From Candidatus Woesearchaeota archaeon (GTDB taxonomy: Archaea > Nanobdellota > Nanobdellia > Woesearchaeales > SM23-78), in NCBI GenBank assembly GCA_011372335.1, contig DRSY01000097.1, positions 1-6,022 of the forward strand: a stretch of DNA of 6,022 nucleotides. The letters are read 5' to 3'. Below, one piece after another: positions 1 to 6,022 of this stretch. A program made the translations under genes and the position numbers. Numbering within the stretch: the stretch's first letter is position 1; each line of letters begins with the position of its first letter. The notes beneath the pieces were generated by a model, which had not been told where the DNA came from, searched no databases, and saw nothing but the letters and a program-made list of their open reading frames with translations.

Positions 1-2786
1 TCATTGTACTTCTCAATTTCTTCATCACTAAGTCTCTGGACGCTGTGCAGAATAGGTCTGAATGCGACAAAATAAGGCTTACCTCTGTTGTAATGCGGGT
101 TTTCTACCATTCCGCTACCCACTGTTGCTTTGACTAATGATCTCAGTACGTCCTCTCCGTACTTAACACGGATTCTTTCAAGGTCTCCTTCATCCCTGGT
201 TCTCATCTGGATTTCTGTATTAATATTAGCTTTAATAGTCCCTACGAAGTCGCTTAGTACCTGTGATATTAATAGCATTCCAATACCCCATTTTCTGAAC
301 TCTCTGCAACCGCGCTCTATTTGGAGGAATCCTTCCCCGCTCCCACCGAATTTAGGTAGCAGCCTGTGAACCTCGTCATATACTAAGAGTATTTTTAAGG
401 TTCTGCTTTCAGGGAAGTTGGCTCTGAAAACCTCTCTAATGCTGTTAGCCACAAAGATATCCATTTCTTTTGGTTCTAGCTTATGGCACGCGAATATTTG
501 TATTTCTCCGGGTTTTACGTATTTCTTGATGTCAATGATTTCTCTTGGATTATTGATCTGTCTGATATTACCGTTGAATGCCTTTGCATCGTTTGGCTTT
601 AACCCGAACATGGGGTAGAGTGAGAACATTGTCTTGTCTGTACATTTTCTTAGCATACCAGTCCACTGAGCGGTTGGGTCAAATACTATTACTGCCACGC
701 CTTTCATCAGGAGTTCTTCCACTATTACTTGTGCGGATATTGTTTTTCCACCGCCCGTGCTTCCTGCGTCGATGGTGTGTGTCATAAATGCTTCTATGTT
801 GAAGTATGTTTTATGATCTGTCTCTGCTATTTTCCCTACGTATATGCTTCTTGGACCTGGTTTTGGAAGCTCGCTGAGCTCCACTTTCAAATGGAACTTC
901 TTTTTCTCTTCTATTTTCTTTTTCACATACCAGTAGGTTAGGATTCCTAGGACTACTAGGATTATGAAGATGAGGCCGTGCCATACTCTTATCGGACCTA
1001 TTATGCTTATGAGGTACCAAGGCGTGGCTACTTTGAAAATAGCACTTGTCCCTGCGCTTAGACCAAGGTAATTAGCAGTAACCCTGAGTATATAATCACC
1101 TGTTCTTGCTTTTCGTGGGATACGAGCATTTTTTAGTAGGGAGAATGATGTTCTTAGGAATACGTTAGTCTCGTATGACCATATTGTTTCTTTTCCTTCC
1201 AAGTCTTGGATGGTGTAGAACAAGTGGACCGGGTATTGTACGTCTGTTAATAAGTTCCTGAGGTCTGTCTTGAATTTTAAGGTGTTACCCGGGTAAACTT
1301 TTTTCTTGTTTAGTTCTAGGTCTATGAGGAGGGCTTGTACTGGTAACTTGTCTTTTGGAAGCACCTCTATGGTTATGGGTATGCTGACATTGATGTCACC
1401 ACTCATTTCAAGACTCCCGTTGTAGATGCCTGGTTCTCCCACACCGAATATGGTGAGTGTGATGTAGTCGTCTGAGCGGGGTGCGAGTATCATTGAGTCT
1501 TTGTCCGTCTTGATTAAGTGGCTTACGTTTCCTTTGATTGTGAAGTAAATATTTGCTGGTCTCTCCTTAAAGCTATAAAGAGTTACTTTTTCTTGTAAGA
1601 AATTTCCAAGTCTTAGTTTTCTGTTAATCTGGGATATTGATACTATGTAATCTGTGCCTTCAATCTTTTTTGGTCTTTGTACAACAGGCGGGATATCGTA
1701 TTCCCCTGTTTTTGTTCTTGTTCCTTCTGCGTCTACTCCTTGCTGGGTGCTTGTTCCTGGCTCGTCTATTCCAGGGCCTATTCCTGTGAGTGGGGGGTAT
1801 GGGGGTTGTACTGCTACCATCACAATATTATGCTCTGTACCGTTTCCTGGCGTAATAGATACGTTGCTTCTATAAACTTCGTATCCTGTTTTATAAGCAT
1901 AGATTGTGTGGTTGCCTTGAGACGCAGTGAGGTTGTAGAAGCCGGTAGTGTTATCACTATAAGTTGTTGACCCGGATACTTCTATGATTACTCCTCCTAA
2001 TGGGTTGCCAGATGTGTCTGTGACATTGCCGTACACGTATCCTTGGAAGGGCAATGTTCCGTTTCCTGCAGGGCACTCGTCTGTGGGGTCGCTCCATACG
2101 TAGTAATCCTGCCACGCACTGTTCTTTATGGGGAGAAGCATCTGGTAATTGAAGCGTTCTCCTGTGAAACTCTCAACAGGACTATCAATCACTTTTGTTA
2201 CCACAACGAGATTTCCGTTCCTATCTTTTAGGATTCCTGTTACAAAAGTTGTTGCGTTCGTCTCATTCCATACGTACGTATATGTTGCTGGGGCAGTTAT
2301 CTGCACTCCTCCTACTTCAAATGTTTCTGTTGAGGTGAATGTATTTGTTGCTGAGTAAAAACTAGAGCTGCTAACATTCATATAAGTATCGAACTCTGCT
2401 GTTGTAGCGGCTTGGAGGCTATTAAAATCTATGTCTTCCTGCGGTACCATGCTTGCGTACAGCTCATGCTCTATGCCTGGCTCAAAGCACTCGAATAATA
2501 AGTGTTTCTCATTATCTGTTTCTGTAAGGGTGGTGTTGCCTGTCAGGTTAAAATACCATTCTTGAGTCCATCCAACACCCCATGCTGTTCCGTACAGAGC
2601 AGACCAGTGGGTTACATCAAAGCTCACTTCTAATTCCATCTCTGTGATTACTCCACCTTCTGCTTCGAGATAAGCAGCGTAGCCCAGGAACTGGCCTATT
2701 ACTGTTAAGCCTTTTATTGCTAGGACTAGGAGTATGAGTATAATCACACTGAACACGATTTCCTTGGTTCTTGTTTTCTCTACCAT
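1..2786 (-). CDS. Membrane-anchored HerA/FtsK-superfamily ATPase with large ectodomain (3' end cut by window edge)
   Basis: The frame is open from ATG at 2786 to the left edge, giving at least 928 residues. Four in-frame stops lie just upstream, so this ATG or a later start is forced. Order of parts: transmembrane helix about 10-24; ectodomain module about 44-238 with W61, YG65-66 and the segment FNYQMLLP near 200; carboxypeptidase-regulatory-like beta domain 248-326; Pro/Gly-rich linker 327-349; two beta domains about 373-480 and 481-587; second transmembrane helix about 603-621; basic KKK622-624; short HAS-barrel-like strand region 634-668; RecA-type motor from 669. Walker A is GSTGGGKT (675-682), strand-2 motif FDPTAQW (702-708), Walker B ILLVYDEVHR (799-808), and the polar strand-4 motif LLISQ (838-842) follows the HerA-like REFRKWGIG. 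About 15 N-X-S/T sequons all lie in residues 80-470 and none in the motor, supporting an N-in, middle-out, C-in topology. HerA relatives are hexameric translocases. The substrate here is unknown. The text near 909-928 resembles the end of a HerA core, so little may be missing. Confidence 0.87.
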   Translation of the reverse strand, partial: MVEKTRTKEIVFSVIILILLVLAIKGLTVIGQFLGYAAYLEAEGGVITEMELEVSFDVTHWSALYGTAWGVGWTQEWYFNLTGNTTLTETDNEKHLLFECFEPGIEHELYASMVPQEDIDFNSLQAATTAEFDTYMNVSSSSFYSATNTFTSTETFEVGGVQITAPATYTYVWNETNATTFVTGILKDRNGNLVVVTKVIDSPVESFTGERFNYQMLLPIKNSAWQDYYVWSDPTDECPAGNGTLPFQGYVYGNVTDTSGNPLGGVIIEVSGSTTYSDNTTGFYNLTASQGNHTIYAYKTGYEVYRSNVSITPGNGTEHNIVMVAVQPPYPPLTGIGPGIDEPGTSTQQGVDAEGTRTKTGEYDIPPVVQRPKKIEGTDYIVSISQINRKLRLGNFLQEKVTLYSFKERPANIYFTIKGNVSHLIKTDKDSMILAPRSDDYITLTIFGVGEPGIYNGSLEMSGDINVSIPITIEVLPKDKLPVQALLIDLELNKKKVYPGNTLKFKTDLRNLLTDVQYPVHLFYTIQDLEGKETIWSYETNVFLRTSFSLLKNARIPRKARTGDYILRVTANYLGLSAGTSAIFKVATPWYLISIIGPIRVWHGLIFIILVVLGILTYWYVKKKIEEKKKFHLKVELSELPKPGPRSIYVGKIAETDHKTYFNIEAFMTHTIDAGSTGGGKTISAQVIVEELLMKGVAVIVFDPTAQWTGMLRKCTDKTMFSLYPMFGLKPNDAKAFNGNIRQINNPREIIDIKKYVKPGEIQIFACHKLEPKEMDIFVANSIREVFRANFPESRTLKILLVYDEVHRLLPKFGGSGEGFLQIERGCREFRKWGIGMLLISQVLSDFVGTIKANINTEIQMRTRDEGDLERIRVKYGEDVLRSLVKATVGSGMVENPHYNRGKPYFVAFRPILHSVQRLSDEEIEKYN

Positions 2787-2813
2787 CTTACTCTTCTCTT
2801 TTTATTACTAAAT
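2787..2813 (-). other. Short intergenic spacer with extra in-frame stop codons
   Basis: The 27-base gap separates the surface-protein gene from the ATPase gene. Read in the common frame after the TAG stop (2814-2816) it is ATT, TAG, TAA, TAA, AAA, GAG, AAG, AGT, AAG and then the ATG. Three further stops therefore follow the first one within five codons. The rest is purine-rich (AAAAAGAGAAGAG) without a clear GGAGG-type ribosome site. I see no hairpin, T-tract terminator or promoter, so transcription probably continues into the ATPase gene. Confidence 0.7.
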
Positions 2814-5800
2814 CTAAATCTTATCTCTCTCATTATCAATCATGATTTGTATCTTGTTACCAAGGGCAACAAGGCCTGAGTGGAGCATCTCTTTGATTCC
2901 GTTATCTAACTGGTTATAAGCTGCTTCTATTCTTTTATACTCATCAAGAGCAGCGCTTATCTGGCCGTTGCTGAGGAGAACCGGAACCCTTCTCATTCCT
3001 TCCTTTAGCTCCTCAACACAATGATTCTTCTCTGCTCTTTCTAGTTGCTGGGAATAACTTCTTATCTTGTTAGCAGTCATAACAACTCTTTCATACACAT
3101 CATTCTTTGCGAGTGTTGAAAGCTCAGAATAGGCGCCTTTTGCTTCTTCGTATAATGAAATTGCTTTTTCAAGATTACCAATCTCGAGGTTGTCATTGAT
3201 CTCATTAAGGATTACGTTAATATAGTGTAGGCTCTTATGACCGTGAATCTTATAGTACATGTACTTGGCTGTGCTTATACCATCATATTTTATGCTTACA
3301 AACAAGAATCCGCTTAAGAGGATTATTAGGACGATTATAAGAAGGGGCTGTTTTATTCCTCCTATGCGCAGGTTCTTAGTTGAGAAGCCTGTTATTTGTT
3401 CTTTACTCAATGATTCTGGGTTTATGAACACAGCGGTTCTTATATTCCTAAGTAGAGCTGGATTAATATTTTTTTCAAAATAATATGTGAGTGTTTTATC
3501 CCCTTTAAGCTTAAAACTAATTATTGGGTCTTGCTTTACTACTTCAAACTCCTCTGGGCTGATAACTTTGTCTGCGCTTATAACAATATCTTTGGGTATT
3601 ATTTCGAGTAGGAAAGCTCCTTCTGTGAGATTATATGTTTTTATCTCCCTTATAACAGCAGTTATATCTTTTTGTGCACCGTCCTTATACATCACACGCG
3701 CGTTTTTTATCTTTGTTGAAATAACAACTTCCTGCTGTAATTCGTCCAGGAAGCCCAGGAGTTTCTTCTTACTAACACCTAACTCATCATCCTCTAGTTC
3801 CTTTGACTCAAGGTACATCTCTAATATTTCTTTAAGTTCAGCATCGTCTATATAGTCAACGAAAGAGTCACTCTTAAGAATCTCAATACTCACAGGAGCT
3901 TTTTGATAAGCCTCTTCTGCTCTGAGGATAAGCTTCTGTTTTTCTGCTTCTTTCTCTTCACCAGATAAGTCAGCTCTGAAGTTCAGAGAATCCACGTCTC
4001 TGATAGTATTCTTGAGTTCTGTTATAACATCCTCTACTTGTCTGGGGATGCCAAGCGCATCTGCTAGTTCTTTCTCTTCTCGCGGTAGACCTTCAAGCAC
4101 ATCAAGAACTTGTTCGAATTCTTTTACTTTATCATTAAACGTTTTTATGGCTTCTAATTGTTGAGGCGTGGCACTGCTTCCTGTATTAGAAGCCGCCCTC
4201 CCTACTTTGAACTGCCATGTCGGGCTTATACCTGTATTACCATCATTATCAACGCACTCAACCTTCCACCAGTAAGTCTTGTTCTCAAGATCCGTGACAT
4301 TAAACACTTGTTCTGAAGTATTCTTTACTTCAAGGCTTCCTAAGTAGGTAAAGAAACCGTCATCATCCTCGTTAATGTATGTGCTGCAGTTCAGATTGTC
4401 TTGGTATTCGGCTTTGAATACCAGCGAGGTGTTTGGACCTGTTACTTCTGTGTTATTATCAGGGCTTATCAGGCTTATTTCTGGCTTTGTACTGTTAAGA
4501 GGGTGTAAGAGTATGGTGAAGCTCTCATCTTTAGTTATGTTTAGTTCATCAAGGTATATTGAATAATTTTCTTTTAGTATGATTATCTCTCTTCTTCCTG
4601 CTTTTAGGTAGTAGTTCGCTTTTCCATTGGTGTCTGTTATTTTCTTTTCATCCTCTATCTCTATTGTTGCTCCTTTTATAGGTTGGTTCGTGGCTGAGTC
4701 CTTAACAATTATCTCTACTTGGTAGGAATCCTTAACGTTTATTGTTATGCTCTTATTCTTGGTGTTGTTATAAGAGTCTTTCACAACCACTGTTTCTGTA
4801 TGGTTGCCTTTTTCATTGTAAGTGATGTTAACCCGGTCTTTGTTTATTCTTGAACCGTTACTCAGATGCCAGGTATAATTAAGAGGTCCTACTCCTCCTT
4901 GTGCTTGTGCTTTGAGTATGATAGGCACGTTTTTCCGCGGATCTTCATTTATATCTATCTCTATGTTGATATTGTTCAGGACTTCGTAACTAAGCTCCTT
5001 TACTTCTGTGGTTCCGCTATAGTTAAAAAAGGCTTCAAGAGTGTATCTGCCTTGGTAATTAGTGAAGGGCAGGTATTCTTGGAATGGGTAATTCATTATG
5101 TGTTCTCCTGTTACAGGGATTTCGCATTCTACAAAGCCGGGCTTATCCGGGCATACCTCCACTCTTATACTGGTTCCATTAGGTGCTCTTATTGTCATTA
5201 ATCCGTTTTCTCCGAGCAGGTACTCTGTTTTTTCTATGCTTATATTGAACTTTGGCGGTGGGCTTGTAGTGTTAATTTTGAAAGTTCTTGTCTCGCTTAT
5301 CGCTGAATTATTTGCTTGGTCGTAACACTTCACATTCCATGTGTATAAGCCGTCGTCTAACTCGTTGATTATTGTTGTTGTAGTCTCACTGTCCTCAGCT
5401 ATTACGCTCTTATTTACGCTGTTGTTTAGTAGGTTGTTGTGTAAGGTTATGTTACAGCTGCTGTTCTCTTTGGGGGTGTTGATTACTATGAATGTGATTT
5501 CTGTTTGTGAAGTGTTTATCTGAGTGTTGTTTATTGGTAGGACTAGTATGATTGTGGGTTGTGTTACGTCTATTATTATTGTTCTCTGTTCGCTTGTCTC
5601 TGTGGTGTTAGACGAGGTACACGTAGTCATCCATGTATGTCTGCCGGGGTTTAGTTGCGTTGTGAACTCGTTAAACCCGGGGTTAATGATGTTCGGGTCT
5701 GTTAGCTTTAAGTCGGAGTCAAGTATTAGGGTGCAGTTGGTGGTATTTGTGGTGTTGTCAAGGTTCACATAGTAGTAAAAGGTTATGTTTTGCTGGTTGG

Positions 5801-5951
5801 TATGGGTGTTGTTCGTTGGTGTGACTAAATCAACTGTTGCTGATACTAGTGTTGTGTTTATGATGAGTATTAGTGCTATGCTGAGGAGAAGCAGGGTGTG
5901 CTTTTCTTTTCTTGTTTTTCTTTCTTCTTTAGTGTTTTCTTTCTTATTCAT
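2814..5951 (-). CDS. Large multi-domain surface glycoprotein with stalk, transmembrane helix and cytoplasmic helical tail
   Basis: Complete gene, 1045 residues, ATG to TAG. Residues 1-18 are highly charged, then a hydrophobic signal or anchor helix (about 19-38). Ectodomains in order: Ig-like 39-128, Ig-like 131-227, an unassigned beta domain about 234-325, PKD-like 328-406, carboxypeptidase-regulatory-like 408-485, Ig-like 489-584. The three Ig-like units each carry a Cys pair (73/111, 166/209, 522/566) around a YxW or HxW or YWW strand. About 32 N-X-S/T sequons lie in 47-560. A charged helical stalk spans about 597-740, then a beta domain about 741-866 containing IIPKDIVISADK, which resembles a membrane-proximal module seen in archaeal surface proteins. 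The transmembrane helix is about 868-886. The tail 888-1045 has repeated helix pairs with EKAISLYEEA and SAALDEYKRIE, TPR-like, and is probably cytoplasmic. No enzyme motif is visible, so the role may be adhesion, scaffold or receptor. The gene starts inside the previous gene and is followed by the ATPase gene 27 bases on, in the same frame, suggesting co-expression. Confidence 0.88.
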   Translation of the reverse strand: MNKKENTKEERKTRKEKHTLLLLSIALILIINTTLVSATVDLVTPTNNTHTNQQNITFYYYVNLDNTTNTTNCTLILDSDLKLTDPNIINPGFNEFTTQLNPGRHTWMTTCTSSNTTETSEQRTIIIDVTQPTIILVLPINNTQINTSQTEITFIVINTPKENSSCNITLHNNLLNNSVNKSVIAEDSETTTTIINELDDGLYTWNVKCYDQANNSAISETRTFKINTTSPPPKFNISIEKTEYLLGENGLMTIRAPNGTSIRVEVCPDKPGFVECEIPVTGEHIMNYPFQEYLPFTNYQGRYTLEAFFNYSGTTEVKELSYEVLNNINIEIDINEDPRKNVPIILKAQAQGGVGPLNYTWHLSNGSRINKDRVNITYNEKGNHTETVVVKDSYNNTKNKSITINVKDSYQVEIIVKDSATNQPIKGATIEIEDEKKITDTNGKANYYLKAGRREIIILKENYSIYLDELNITKDESFTILLHPLNSTKPEISLISPDNNTEVTGPNTSLVFKAEYQDNLNCSTYINEDDDGFFTYLGSLEVKNTSEQVFNVTDLENKTYWWKVECVDNDGNTGISPTWQFKVGRAASNTGSSATPQQLEAIKTFNDKVKEFEQVLDVLEGLPREEKELADALGIPRQVEDVITELKNTIRDVDSLNFRADLSGEEKEAEKQKLILRAEEAYQKAPVSIEILKSDSFVDYIDDAELKEILEMYLESKELEDDELGVSKKKLLGFLDELQQEVVISTKIKNARVMYKDGAQKDITAVIREIKTYNLTEGAFLLEIIPKDIVISADKVISPEEFEVVKQDPIISFKLKGDKTLTYYFEKNINPALLRNIRTAVFINPESLSKEQITGFSTKNLRIGGIKQPLLIIVLIILLSGFLFVSIKYDGISTAKYMYYKIHGHKSLHYINVILNEINDNLEIGNLEKAISLYEEAKGAYSELSTLAKNDVYERVVMTANKIRSYSQQLERAEKNHCVEELKEGMRRVPVLLSNGQISAALDEYKRIEAAYNQLDNGIKEMLHSGLVALGNKIQIMIDNERDKI

Positions 5952-6022
5952 TTTCTATTTCCTTTATAATCTCTTTTAGTCTTCTGATTAGCTCTTGTTT
6001 TACAAGGTTCTTTGTCTTGTAA
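5944..6022 (-). CDS. C-terminal end of unidentified upstream protein (partial)
   Basis: Only the last 25 codons and a TAA stop (5944-5946) are in the window; the 5' part lies beyond the right edge. The visible residues run YKTKNLVKQELIRRL then KEIIKEIENE, a charged amphipathic helix with hydrophobic residues spaced for a coiled coil or helical packing. The frame was chosen because it gives a natural protein tail. A second frame is also open, ending at TGA 5948-5950, but its composition (many K, R, Q and N with a Cys and no hydrophobic pattern) looks less coding. The third frame has early stops. The stop overlaps the next start by eight bases (ATGAATAA), suggesting the genes are co-transcribed and may be translationally coupled. 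No function can be assigned. Confidence 0.62.
   Translation of the reverse strand, partial: YKTKNLVKQELIRRLKEIIKEIENE
5960..5963 (-). promoter_or_regulatory. Candidate Shine-Dalgarno site for the 1045-residue gene
   Basis: AGGA (inside AAAGGAAA) sits 8 bases before the ATG at 5951. It can pair with the TCCT at the 3' end of archaeal 16S rRNA. It lies inside the coding sequence of the upstream gene, so ribosomes finishing that gene could restart here. Only four bases match, so this is weak evidence alone, but it agrees with the chosen start. Confidence 0.45.

Noticed and set aside
1654..1970. Overlapping plus-strand frames of 73 and 97 codons
   Set aside because: Both are antisense to the carboxypeptidase-regulatory-like domain and Pro/Gly linker of the ATPase; two competing frames in the same place with odd composition argue against a gene.
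1..2786. Possibility that the left part is several small genes or a broken gene
   Set aside because: One minus-strand frame reads through all 2786 bases without a stop and gives a coherent domain order ending in intact ATPase motifs, so no frameshift or split is needed.
2700..2786. Archaeal type IV pilin-like signal at the start of the ATPase
   Set aside because: The hydrophobic helix after TKE resembles a pilin helix, but there is no clear basic-Gly/Ala cleavage site and the protein is far too large with a second membrane helix; a plain N-terminal anchor explains it better.
2787..2813. Promoter or terminator between the two large genes
   Set aside because: The gap is only 27 bases with no TATA/BRE-like element, no inverted repeat and no terminal T-tract on the coding strand.
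3487..3855. 122-codon open frame on the plus strand
   Set aside because: It lies wholly antisense to the helical stalk and membrane-proximal part of the surface protein. Its Ser- and Ile-rich translation is what the reverse of E/K/D/N-rich coding gives.
4866..5201. 111-codon open frame on the plus strand
   Set aside because: Antisense to the PKD-like and neighbouring ectodomains, rich in Y, C and S, with no recognisable domain and no support for a start; judged a shadow.
5948..6022. Alternative frame for the upstream gene ending in an ATGA-type overlap (TGA at 5948-5950)
   Set aside because: The frame is open, but the peptide lacks a hydrophobic pattern, while the frame ending at 5944 gives a typical amphipathic helical tail. 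It is kept as a minor alternative only.

Overview
The window is almost wall-to-wall coding on the minus strand. It holds the end of one gene at the right edge, one complete gene of 1045 codons, and most of a third gene that runs off the left edge (at least 928 codons). All three are collinear and closely packed: an 8-base overlap between the first two and a 27-base gap between the second and third. They look like one operon read from right to left. No stretch longer than 27 bases lacks a gene, and I see no RNA gene, mobile element, CRISPR array or convincing promoter or terminator.

The organism is most likely an archaeon, and within archaea the style fits the small-genome DPANN groups (Woesearchaeota, Pacearchaeota or Nanoarchaeota-like). 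The reasons are a HerA-type ATPase, surface proteins built from Ig-like, PKD-like and carboxypeptidase-regulatory-like modules, dense N-X-S/T glycosylation sequons, moderately AT-rich DNA, and frequent AGA (Arg) and ATA (Ile) codons. Placement in DPANN is inference; no taxonomic marker is present.

Layout from right to left (direction of transcription). (1) 6022-5944: the last 25 residues of an unidentified protein, a charged amphipathic helix. (2) 5951-2814: a surface protein with a signal or anchor segment, six beta-type ectodomains (three of them disulfide-type Ig-like repeats), a helical stalk, a membrane-proximal beta domain, one transmembrane helix and a cytoplasmic helical-repeat tail. 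(3) 2786-1: a membrane-anchored HerA/FtsK-superfamily ATPase. It has an N-terminal transmembrane helix, an ectodomain of about 570 residues, a second transmembrane helix, and then a cytoplasmic motor domain with clear Walker A and Walker B motifs.

The main point of interest is gene 3. HerA motors are known mainly as soluble hexameric DNA translocases, but here the motor is tied through the membrane to a large, probably glycosylated, outside domain. Its neighbour has a large ectodomain plus a cytoplasmic helical tail. The pair reads as a possible ATP-driven envelope machine, for example for DNA or protein transfer, surface assembly or contact with a partner cell. That role is inferred from architecture and gene order only.
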